Made by a program: the position numbers and the translations under genes. The notes under the pieces were generated by a model, which did not search any database, had not been told where the DNA came from, and was given only the letters and a program-made list of their open reading frames with translations. From Atrina japonica (taxonomy: Eukaryota > Mollusca > Bivalvia > Pterioida > Pinnidae), in assembly GCA_030159075.1 (NCBI GenBank), contig BROG01000924.1, positions 124,001 to 188,000 of the forward strand: a stretch of DNA of 64,000 nt, written 5' to 3'. The number at the start of each line of letters is the position of its first letter. The first letter of the stretch is position 1. Positions 48,222 to 57,410 of this stretch are shown here, piece after piece.

Positions 48222-48446
48222 ATGGCAGAAATAGTTAGGGAAATAATTAAACAAATATTAGAGAAAGTAGATAGATATATTAGTGAAATAGAATTAGATG
48301 AATTAATAAGTAAATTACCAGAAGAAATAAAGTGTAAAATATATAAAAACTATACAGAACAGCAAGTTAAAAGTAAAAGACCACTTAATCAAGAATTCTT
48401 AAGAATAATTAAAATTAATAAGACACTGCATCGTAGAAAGAATTAG
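48222..48446 (+). CDS. Accessory ORF 1, 74 aa, unrecognised
   Basis: ATG start. Highly charged and probably all-helical. Residues around 28-42 read LISKLPEEIKCKIY, which superficially resembles the LPxEIxxKIY start of F-box-like motifs; that similarity is weak, and I do not assign the function. The C-terminus is basic (KINKTLHRRKN). It lies in the 1.5-kb block between integrase and env, where most gypsy elements have no genes. Confidence 0.5.
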   Translation: MAEIVREIIKQILEKVDRYISEIELDELISKLPEEIKCKIYKNYTEQQVKSKRPLNQEFLRIIKINKTLHRRKN

Positions 48447-48527
48447 ACATAGTAAAACCTTCGTTAATAAAATCAATTATAGCAATAAGAACTACCATAA
48501 AGAAAATTAAGACTAGAAGATAAAATT

Positions 48528-48857
48528 ATGGATAGGAAAAGACTATTTGTGAGAAGTAGGCATGCAAGATCTCCGCCCCCTTCTCAAGAAAGAAGAAATA
48601 AAGAACTTATATCAAAATTTCCAACAATGAGGTTAAGAAATTGTCCAAAACCGGGAAGTTGGCCAAAAGCTTATCAGGAATTTAAGATTTCACCTTGGGA
48701 ATGGGATAACATCCATCTCGAAGGATGTACATTTGGAAATGTAAAAGTCTATGTTCCATTATGTGACTTTTCAGATAAGAATCTAAACTTAAAGATTGAA
48801 AAGGAACAAGAAATAATCTGTAATTTTTGGGAATTAGACCGTAGAGAATTTTTGTAA
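48528..48857 (+). CDS. Accessory ORF 2, 109 aa, unrecognised
   Basis: ATG start. Basic N-terminus (MDRKRLFVRSRHARSPPPSQ) with Arg/Ser/Pro character, then a more folded part rich in Trp and Cys (CPKPGSWPKAYQEF, WEWDNIHLEGCTFG). Arg-rich starts occur in RNA-binding accessory proteins of complex retroviruses, but nothing here proves that. The frame ends four bases before the next ATG at 48862, so the pair is closely packed. Confidence 0.55.
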   Translation: MDRKRLFVRSRHARSPPPSQERRNKELISKFPTMRLRNCPKPGSWPKAYQEFKISPWEWDNIHLEGCTFGNVKVYVPLCDFSDKNLNLKIEKEQEIICNFWELDRREFL

Positions 48858-48861
48858 TAGA

Positions 48862-49077
48862 ATGGATCCTAAACATAAAGATTATTATTGGGATGGGGAA
48901 GAATACAAATGGAAAAAGCTTAAAACCTTTAGATTTACCAAAAAGAGTAAAGGCAGAAAATGGCCAATTGTACAGATAAAACCCACACAGTTAGATACTT
49001 GTAGTCAAAACATATCACACTTACCCTCATTAGTAGTCGACGAAATAAACAGACAGTTGATAAAAATCACAGTTTAA
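48862..49077 (+). CDS. Accessory ORF 3, 71 aa, unrecognised
   Basis: ATG start five bases after the stop of ORF 2 and in another frame, so it may really be the continuation of ORF 2 across a frameshift. Lysine-rich middle (KKSKGRKWP) with several Trp and Tyr residues. No domain recognised. Confidence 0.45.
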   Translation: MDPKHKDYYWDGEEYKWKKLKTFRFTKKSKGRKWPIVQIKPTQLDTCSQNISHLPSLVVDEINRQLIKITV

Positions 49078-49149
49078 ACAATTAAGGCCGTTAGTGCAAG
49101 AATTTAACCATTTTCAAGAGAATTCAAAAGGATACTCTTATAAAAAGAG

Positions 49150-49427
49150 ATGATAGGAATAGAAGATAATGAATATCTGCAACCCTCTCTTATTAAGATA
49201 GTAAAGGGAGATATCAATATTTACAAACTAACACAGAACCTCATTAGACAAATAAATTGGTTAGAAATGACAAAAAGAATGAAATTGGGTAGAAGCACAG
49301 GAACATACAATAATTTCGATAGGGGAATTAATAACAGAATTACATGACATGCTATCTAGATTGTTACTTTCCCCTTCAGAACAAGTAAACAAATTTCTTT
49401 ATTCTCTTCCAGCGGAAGAGGAAGAAA
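49150..49427 (+). CDS. Accessory ORF 4, partly overlapping env start
   Basis: An ATG-started frame of 65 codons (49150-49347) with QPSLIKIVKGDINIYKL and a basic MTKRMKLGRS. After it, another frame stays open through LSPSEQVNKFLYSLP and past the env ATG to about 49522. If that is one gene with a shift near 49310, it would overlap env. The coding strand of this overlap also holds the env splice acceptor. Confidence 0.4.
49394..49414 (+). promoter_or_regulatory. Candidate splice acceptor before env
   Basis: A pyrimidine tract TTTCTTTATTCTCTTCC followed by AG at 49411-49412, a strong 3' splice-site match. The env ATG is at 49428, 15 bases into the presumed exon. With the donor at 42049 it would remove a 7.36-kb intron holding gag, pol and the small ORFs. 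Confidence 0.6.
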
Positions 49428-51958
49428 ATGATACTGCCACTTATACTCATATACATTTTCGCCGTCGTGCATACCACGCCTACATTGCTGAACAGAGAAA
49501 ATATCATATTCGAAAAAATTAATGAGATAACAACCTCAAAATCCAAATGGACGATAGCATTTCAGATTCCTGTAACTCCATACAGAATTATACTACATAA
49601 ACTAAACCAAACAATCTCAGACTTAGATGAATACTTAGATGAAGCTAAGAAATTCACAATAGTAAACTGAATGTAAGACAGCAAGTTTTGACAGTTAGCT
49701 CTGAAATAAACAAATTGACAATATTACAAGACACTTTTGAAAAGGAACTTAATGACATTTTGACACTTAAACAGACTGGTAAACGTAGAAAAAGAAGTCT
49801 TATACCTGTTGTAGGTAAAGCTCTTTCTTGGCTTTTTGGCACTGTTAGTGAGGATGATCTCTCATCCATACAAAAGAATATCAAATCTTTAGCACAGAAT
49901 CAAAAGGGTATGAAGCATGTCTTAAATGCAAGTTTGACCATTACAAAAGACAATAGACATAAAATTTCAGAAAATCGAAAAAACCATAACTGACACTTTG
50001 ACGACCTTGAAAATACTAGTTCAAAGAAATGAAATGTGACAGATCAAACGAACAAAAACAAAATAGCAATTGATAATTATATCCAATTAGATAGAGCTTT
50101 AGATCATGTTAAGAACTGGGTTAGACTGGCTCAAAACAAATTACAACATCTTGAAATCCAACTGAACATGTTGTCATTGGGACACCTCGCGCCATCTGTT
50201 ATACAACCTTTACAGTTTCGGCAATTACTTTTATCAATCAAAAATCAATTGAATCCACGTTTTGCTTTTGCCTTTTGACCCTGAAAAAGATCTTTGGGAC
50301 CTATACAAAACATTGACTTGTGCTACATATTTCAAAGACGAAAACATTGTAGTTATTGTGTCAGTACCTTTGGTTGACACAACAAATGCCTTAGAAATTT
50401 ACAAGATACATAACTTGGCATTGCCACACATATGAAAGAACCCTCGGTACTCGCCAAATATGACTTAGAATCAGAAGCCTTAGCGGTAAATAAAGAGAAA
50501 ACACAATTTGCACTTTTGACTCAACAGGAGTTAGAAAAATGTTCAAATCCTTCAATAAGATATTGTTCTTTTGACAGTCCTATCTATACTGTTTCAAACA
50601 GACAGACATGTGTGATTTCTATATTTTTAGAAACACGATCTAAAATTGAACAAAACTGTAAAACCACACTGATCAATAATGCAATTCTTCCTCGAGGACA
50701 GTATGTTACAGAAGGAAATTGGTTAATCATTGCTGAAAAGTTACAAAATTTCATGATCATGTGTGACAAAGAATCAATGATTAAGAAAACTTTACCACCT
50801 CTAGACATTCTACATTTGGAACAAAATTGTCAAGCTTCTAACGGGGATATGACTTTAAACACCTTACATTTATAAGGAAAGTAATTTTAACTTTAAGGAT
50901 CCTTTGAAAACATTAGTTGATAAGTATAAGAAAGATGAAGTAAGGTTGTTTTGGAGATATAAACAAAATTTCCCACGGTATGATAAGATTAAAAATTCCT
51001 AAGACGTTGAAACCAGTAAAAGAAATTAATTTAGATAATTTGATAAATGAACTAAAATTAGAAGAAATGCAACCAATGCCAGAAGATGATTTTTGGGTTA
51101 AGAACGGTCAATACTTTCTCATACCAATAGTGCCAGTAGTAACAATCTTAATAATTATAATGATAAAATGTGGAAAAAGAATAATAAGAAAATGTAGAAA
51201 TAGGCATTCAGAATCTTCTGTCAAAAAGAAAAATAAAGATAATCCTAATGTTAAGTGGTCAAGTAGTGAGGGAAAAGAGGAGTTGAGTCTTCCAAATCTT
51301 TCAAGACTTCTAAGAAACCAGAACCAACAGCCATACCAGGAGCACCAAGTAATAAACAGTCGATCATGCATAAATACACAGTCAACATCAGATGATAATG
51401 ACATTCGCAATCTTATAACAGAAAAGATGAAACAACGGTCAAGAAACACAGCCAGTATATACAAAGAAGACATTCAAATTGAACAAGAACCGAACGCATA
51501 TCCAGACAGGAAACTTTGCAGTATTGTACCTTAAGGATAAACACGACATAGAATATCCAGATATGAAACTTTGCAGTATGTACCTTAAGGATAAATACGA
51601 CATAGACTTAATACCACTAACTGATCAAACCAGAATTAACATTGAAAACCGAACACCATACAGTCAAGATAAAAGAGAAACAGAAAACACGAAACAAAAT
51701 AGTCAAGGAGAAATGAAAAACAGTCAACCAAACTACAAAAGTGAATATCCAGACGTACATTCCTGTGAAATGAAGGAATACAAACACGATAACAATGAAA
51801 TAAACCATGAACTTTATCAAGACCCAGAAACAGGTGATGTGACACCGCAAGAATTTAACGATAACAACAAATCGTCGATCGAAAACATCGAAGTGGATGA
51901 GACCACTTGGCTTCGATCCAGAGGCCCGATTACCAGTTTTAAGTTCACCAGTAACTAA
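49428..51958 (+). pseudogene. env: env, F-type fusion glycoprotein, broken by frameshifts
   Basis: Envelope-like protein of the kind shared by errantiviruses and baculovirus F (Pfam Baculo_F type), for membrane fusion at the cell surface. The first piece (49428-49670) begins with a hydrophobic signal peptide of about 16 residues and has NQT glycosylation sites. The second (49688-49993) has the furin-type site RRKR at 49784-49795, followed at once by a hydrophobic segment like a fusion peptide, then a heptad-like stretch. The third (50036-50278) has the IQLNMLSLGHLAPSVI box. The fourth (50432-50875) is a Cys-rich ectodomain. The fifth (50980-51534) has the transmembrane segment at about 51112-51168, then basic residues. 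The tail is long (about 260 codons). Breaks: near 49670, 49993, 50278, 50875 and 51534. Confidence 0.85.
51479..51958 (+). other. Env cytoplasmic tail end with internal duplication
   Basis: The last open piece of env (159 codons, entered without ATG). Near its start a segment of about 57 bases is duplicated (about 51496-51610), giving YPDxKLCS and YLKDKxDI twice, with a third looser YPDVHSCEM later. YPDM and YLKD tyrosine motifs could be endocytic signals, an inference only. The remainder is hydrophilic, with N- and E-rich stretches. Confidence 0.55.
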
Positions 51959-52091
51959 AGACACTAACATTCGACTACTGAAGACTATACAAGAACTTAA
52001 GTAATAATCACAATGTAATGTGAATACAAAACGAAAATAATTTAAAGAAGTCGAAAACTTATTCTTATTTAAAGAAACAGAATTTACGCAA

Positions 52092-52187
52092 GGACGGAGG
52101 ACTTTCCGTGAATGGAGGACTTTCCATGAATATTCATAAGGACGGAGGACTTTCCGTGAATGGAGGATTTTCCATGAATATGTTAAA
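52092..52187 (+). promoter_or_regulatory. Two 48-bp direct repeats with kappaB-like sites
   Basis: The unit starting ggacggaggactttcc occurs at 52092 and 52140. Each holds two near-copies of GGACTTTCC (52099-52107, 52117-52125, 52147-52155 and, as GGATTTTCC, 52165-52173). With the preceding A in AGGACTTTCC these are one base off the kappaB consensus GGGACTTTCC. They lie after env and before the 3' LTR. Confidence 0.5.
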
Positions 52188-52560
52188 ATAAAAATATTAT
52201 TAAAATGTATATGTTATAATGAACTTTAACATAATGAACTTTACTTATATAATGAACTTTATTTGTATATTGTAGCTTATTGAACCGGTTTATATCGCTA
52301 TAATGCATGAATATATATTGCCGTCAATTTCACATTTTTATTTTTAATCCCAACAGGTCATAATTGTATATTGAGGCATTTGTTTACTCCAAATATATCG
52401 ATTTCCAGGTCACCATAGTGAAAAATGAATTGTGTTGATAATTATGTTAACTTTCAAGTCAAGAAAATTTTTATAAAATTACTAATTAAATGGAAAGTAT
52501 TTATAAGAATAATTTAGTAAAAATTTCAAGGGATAAACGTTTGTAACCACAAAAGATTGG
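52188..52560. other. 3' untranslated part of the retroelement
   Basis: AT-rich, no ORF above 40 codons. Contains tandem ataatgaactttA-type words (52216-52262). No clear polypurine tract was seen next to the 3' LTR, which is unusual. Confidence 0.5.
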
Positions 52561-53046
52561 TGTCCATATATGTACTTGACGGGCAGCTAAAATGAAGTTT
52601 TCGGTCAATAAACAGATATAAAATTCCAAATTCAAAATTACTGCATAATATTTAGTAATATGACTTAACATTATTATAAAATTATAAACAACTTTCAACA
52701 CCTTTACAAATTCAGCAGCAATTGAACATGTTAAAAGGTCAAATATCTGTCATCATCAGTTTTGGTAAACAAGATTTGATGTTTAATGATAATGAATATA
52801 AAGTACTGAAGTTGTACTAAGAATGATAGTTGTTACCAAAGGTTGCAAAGGAACGGCGCCCGTATTCTTCCAATTGTAGATGCTATCTCTATAAGCTTCT
52901 AGAATGTCAAAACTGACCACTGGAGTTTGGAAACGACAGAGACCAGCGGGAAACCGCCTAGAGAGAACACCACCACTCTCTGATTGTTTATACATTTCTC
53001 TCACAGACCGGACTTTGAGTTATTGATATTTGTGGGCTGGTTTACA
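52561..53046 (+). repeat. 3' LTR, shortened
   Basis: Colinear with the 5' LTR but about 170 bases shorter. The retained words are nearly identical and the differences are mostly many small missing blocks. The TATA box and the AATAAA signal of the 5' LTR are both missing. The word tatacatttctctca occurs twice near its end (52990 and 53060), once where the 5' LTR has other sequence. Confidence 0.8.
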
Positions 53047-53104
53047 CTTTCCCAATTATACATTTCTCTCAGGTAACCTTTAAAGCCCTTTGGGACTCTT
53101 GTTT

Positions 53105-53205
53105 TTTAAAGCGTAGGGAAGCGTATTGCTGCCATGTGTACAAAATTCTCGAAATTTCGAGTTATTATCTGGAAAATTTGAAAGGCTATTCATTACAGAA
53201 ATCTT
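53105..53205. repeat. Partial copy of the gaagcgtattgc element
   Basis: gggaagcgtattgctgcc, tcgaaatttcgagttattat and aaatttgaaaggctattcatt recur at 53908-54030 in the same orientation. This is the left part of the foldback element at 53905-54432. Confidence 0.7.
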
Positions 53206-53237
53206 AATCTTCCTCAGTACATAATCTATATCATTTT

Positions 53238-53862
53238 TTATGGTGGCTGATTTTTGCAATTTCGTTATTTCGCTTTGTCGCAGTGACATAATGATAATTA
53301 TCGTCATTTCGCCCCGCTTATTATCGCCTTTTTGCAGCGACATAACGAAAAGACTAAACAACAAAATGCGAAATAACGAAAAACATAAATTCGCTATTTA
53401 ACGCGGCGAAATTATATGCCCCCCCGCTAATCATTGTCTTTTCGGCCAGCTATTTATCGTCTTTTAGCCTCGTTAATTATCGTCTTTTCAAAACGACAAC
53501 CCGCTAATTATCTTCTTTTCGCCTTCCGGTATGGATAGTCTACTCATGCCATGTGATATGGCATGCTGATGCAGAGGTATTATCCTTTTGCTTTGACACA
53601 TTGTGATAGGTTTTTCAATCAGCCACTATATGTATTAGATACGATCAGCGTTCTGCAAACAACTAAAAACTGCACAATACGCATGGGTAGAAAGGCGAAA
53701 AGACGATAATTAGCAGGTTGTCGATCCAAAAAGACGATAATTCGCGGAGGGAAAAAACGATAATAAGCGGGGTGTCGCGAAAAGACGATAATTATCGTTT
53801 TGTCGGTGCGACAAAGCGAAATAACAAAATGGCAGGAATCAGAAACCATAATTTCTTGATAT
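53238..53862. repeat. Foldback element with ttatcgtcttttcg repeats
   Basis: The left arm (about 53238-53530) holds gttatttcgctttgtcgca and several copies of ttatcgtcttttcg. The right arm (about 53690-53862) holds the reverse complements, tgcgacaaagcgaaataac and cgaaaagacgataatt. Outer ends tttttatggt and accataattt also pair. A tandem-repeat-containing foldback element without a gene. Confidence 0.75.
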
Positions 53863-53904
53863 ATCGAAATATTATTTTTAGATAGTGATAGCTGTAATTC
53901 TTTA

Positions 53905-54432
53905 TAAACGAGCGTATGGAAGCGTATTGCTTGTCATGCCGGCATGTGTAAAAAAATTATCTCGAAATTCCGAGTCCCGAAATTTCCAGTTATTATCTCT
54001 AAAATTTGAAAGGTTATTCATTACGGAGATCTTCCACTGATGAAATTAATCGATCACTAATGTTTATGACTCAGATCAAGATTAAAATTAATTCCATTGA
54101 TTTCCTGTAAGTCATGTAAGTCTCCGACCAACATTGTTGTGTTGACCGGGACAAAATGCATCTATTTATAACACTCTAAAATCAAAGTAAATAACTCGAA
54201 ATTTCGGGATAATTTCTCGAAATATTGTGATAATAATCTTGATTTTTTAAATAACTCTATATTTCGATTAAAGAAATTTCAAGTTAATAACTCGAAATTT
54301 CGAGATAATAATATCGAAATTTCGAGATAATTTCTCGAAATTTCGAAATAATAACTCAACATTTCAGGATAATAACTTGAAATTTCGATATGTTTTTTTT
54401 CACACATGGCAGCATTTACGCTTCCGTAGAAG
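53905..54432. mobile_element. Foldback element with atttcgag core
   Basis: The left end gcgtatggaagcgtattgc and the right end cagcatttacgcttccgt are inverted, followed inward by catgtgt with poly-A or poly-T. The interior is filled with self-complementary atctcgaaatttcgagat words. About 530 bases, no ORF. Probably a non-autonomous DNA transposon family, since a partial copy lies at 53105. Confidence 0.7.
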
Positions 54433-54514
54433 AGAGACTCATTATAGGTCTGCCAAGGTGCAAACATGTTTACAAACACAGATAATTGCTTTACTACTGT
54501 TTTAGTCGTTACAA

Positions 54515-55075
54515 ATCTTTACTGTGCGTCTACATATCAGAGGTGCTATACTGCTGATTTAAACGTTTAGCTCTACAGATCCTAATTGCTATACTATCGC
54601 TGTAGACGCTACAAAGCTATACTGTGCGTCTACAGATCCTAATTGCTATACTTCTGTTTTAGACGTTACAATACTATACTGTGCGTCTACAGATCTTAAT
54701 TGCTATACTATCGCTGTAGACGCTACAAAGCTATACTGTGCGTCTACAGATCCTAATTGCTATACTTCTGTTTTAGACGTTACAATACTATACTGTGCGT
54801 CTACAGATCCTAATTGCTATACTATCGCTGTAGACGCTACAAAGCTATACTGTGCGTCTACAGATCCTAATTGTTATACTATTGCTTTAGACGTTACAAA
54901 GCTATACTGAGCAGACGCACACAGATCCTGATTGCTATTGTTTGAGAAGTAGCAAAACTATACTGTGCGTCTACAGATCCTAACTGCTATTGTTTGAGAC
55001 GTAACAAAGCTATACAGTGCGTCTACAGATCCTAATTGCTATTGTTTGAGACGTAACAAAGCTATATCGAAGCTA
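54515..55075. repeat. 57-bp tandem array with alternating variants
   Basis: The unit contains gtgcgtctacagatcctaatt and gctatac. Two versions alternate (atcgctgtagacgctacaaag and ttctgttttagacgttacaat), so the real repeat is about 114 bases in the first half of the array. Confidence 0.88.
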
Positions 55076-55201
55076 TTGACTGTATTGAAGACTCAGAAAC
55101 ACATATAATGTCAACTGGACTACACATAGTCAAGTCACTGTTGTACATCGTACATTATAGAATAATTTAAAAAGGTGTCTACTGCACTATAGATTTACAG
55201 A
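55076..55201. repeat. Worn satellite monomer left of dispersed element copy 3
   Basis: Contains gtcactgttgtacatcgtacattatagaa and atagatttacag, clearly related to the satellite units at 56570-57400. The array is cut here by the dispersed element. Confidence 0.6.
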
Positions 55202-56565
55202 GTCATAGGCGGATGAAACATTTTAGGTTAGAAGGGGCGTGTTTTTGATCTTCAGAGTGCCCTTAGGTGCGGATCGAGAAAATGTTCAGGGGTGGAGTGA
55301 GGGTATCAGAATTATACTAGACTGTTATACTACAAGCTTTATTGAACAAATTGTTACAAATTTTGGATAAATTGTGAAGCAATAATTCATTGGAGACTAT
55401 AGTGAAACGTAGTTATTTTTCTTTAAAAAAATAGTTATGAAATGTGGAAGCTTTCAAGACACGATCTAACTAGAAGTTTCCATGCTTTGAGTGTCGTAAA
55501 TGTAGAATATCGTCGCAGGGCGGAGCGAGGAGCGAAAATTTCGGGAAATTTGTTATCAGTTTTCCTGCTTTTTACTTAAAATGTTTTACACCTAATTTTT
55601 TGCTGCGCTCTTCTGCCTGAAGCCTTTCCTGGTCACTACACATAATACTAGTGTTGGGTCGTAATGGTGTCGGGGCTTAAACATCTTTCAGAAAACATTT
55701 GAAATTTGTAAGTCCGTAGACGCATTTTTCTGCTTCCAGACGGAAATATGTCTGGATACCGCTAATAACCCATACTGATTATCCTCCTCAAAAGAAGGTT
55801 GTTTTAGCAAAAAAGTAACCTAAAATTGGTGTAGAATTTCGGCCTAATTAGTAATACCCTCCAGACACTGAATTATGACCTCTTACCTTAAACTTTTTTC
55901 ATTGATAGATTAATTTGTCCTGAAATTGCAGCACTGTAGAATTTGGTGATGACTACGGAGTTCGGAAATAAGCTCCTGAGTTAAAATTTTGAATGATCAA
56001 ATATATTTGTAGCCCGATTAGGTATTTTCTAGCTTCCAGACACAAAACCGTCCTTCAAACTGTATTTTCATTATTTCATTTTCTTATGCTGTTATTTACA
56101 TTTTTAATGTTTCTTGAAATGCATCAGTTTTAAAATATCAAATGAAAAATTGTATAGAACAAAATAAATGAAAAAGAAAATAGAAAATGTTAATATTGCT
56201 ACCTGTTGTCCTATGTTATAGGACTACGTTTGTCCCGTGGACCAGGGCATTTCCCCATTGCGACTTGTTTTTATCCCAATAATGCATTAATTTGGCATTT
56301 TGTGTTCGCTGAAACTTAAGTTATTATTCACAAAAAACCTAAGTTTCAACGAACACAAATGTATTCAAAAGCAATTGAAGTGGGGTACAGGTTTTTTTTT
56401 ATTTTTAAAAGTTTTTTTCTGTATTCAGGTTAGAAAAAAATTGATTTTAATATCTCTTAGAGACCATTTTTTGGACGCCCAGATACCAAAACTTTATTTA
56501 CTATTTTCTATTTGAAAAAGGCAATTTTAGCGGGGCATGCGCCCCACGCCCCCTTTTAATCCACC
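55202..56565 (+). mobile_element. Dispersed element, copy 3, full length
   Basis: About 1.36 kb, inserted into satellite sequence: tttacag stands on its left and gagctgttgtatgccg on its right, parts of one satellite unit. Ends ataggcggat and atccacct are short imperfect inverted repeats. It contains, in order, all the blocks found in copies 1 and 2. No long ORF. Likely a non-autonomous DNA transposon; class unknown. Confidence 0.72.
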
Positions 56566-56701
56566 TCGGTGAGCTGTTGTATGCCGTACATTATATAGCC
56601 ATGTAAAATGTCTATTGACAAGACGCTGTTGTACACCGTACATTGTAGAGCGACGTTTAGTTTATAGTTTAGCCTTTTACCGTCTGGTTAATTAGCATAC
56701 A

Positions 56702-56790
<89 letters not shown>

Positions 56791-57410
56791 CAGATAGTTA
56801 GAATTACAAATATTCAAAATTTTAAACATATATTAGCCTGTAGGGCTAAACCACTCTACGTCATTGTAAATTTACCATTATATAGCTAAGTTAAACCGAG
56901 ATATGAAAAACTGTTTACGACCTCATTTTAGAGCCACGTAATATGTCAACTACAGAGAGTTAAGGCGCTGTTGTACACCGTACATTATAGAGTCACATAA
57001 GATGTCAACTACAGATAGTTAAGGCGCTGTTGTACATCGTGCATTATAGAGTCACATAAGATGTCAACTACATATAGTTAAGGCGCTGTTGTACACCGTA
57101 CATTTTAGAATCAGTTAATATGTCAACTACAGATAGTCAAGGCGCTGTTGTAAACCGTACATTTTAGAGCCATATAATATGTCAACTAGACTACAAACTG
57201 ACAAGGCGCTGTTGTACACCGTACATTATAGAGTCACGTAAAATGTCAACTACAGATAGTTAAGGTGCAGTTGTACACCGTACATTTTAGAATCACGTAA
57301 TATGTCAACTACAGATAGTTAAGGCGCTGTTGTAAACCGTACATTTTAGAGCCATATAATATGTCAACTACACTACAAACTGACAAGGCGCTGTTCTATA
57401 CCGTGCATTA
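56566..57410. repeat. About 61-bp satellite, ancestral-looking part
   Basis: Units contain aaggcgctgttgtacaccg, tacattatagag and atgtcaactacagatagt. They are more divergent and shorter than the 74-bp units that follow. The core gcgctgtt...accgt.cattatagaa links both. Confidence 0.85.
56707..56782. repeat. TA microsatellite
   Basis: Pure (TA)n within the spacer between the dispersed element and the satellite. Confidence 0.95.

Larger units (their letters stand above)
41323..53046 (+). mobile_element. Envelope-bearing Ty3/gypsy LTR retrotransposon
   Basis: Order of parts: 5' LTR, leader, gag, aspartic protease, reverse transcriptase, RNase H, DDE integrase, a 1.5-kb block of small ORFs, env, 3' LTR. 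Protease to RNase H to integrase is the Ty3/gypsy order; Ty1/copia has integrase before RT. Length is about 11.7 kb, long for the group because of env and the extra block. All frames run on the plus strand and are broken by short indels, many next to homopolymers, while catalytic motifs are kept. Termini are not firmly fixed: the 5' LTR may start anywhere between 41323 and 41344, no polypurine tract was recognised, and no target-site duplication was found. Confidence 0.93.

Noticed and set aside
51108..51970. Minus-strand ORFs of 117-121 codons opposite env
   Set aside because: Shadows of the env coding strand; hydrophobic runs mirror the K/N-rich tail.
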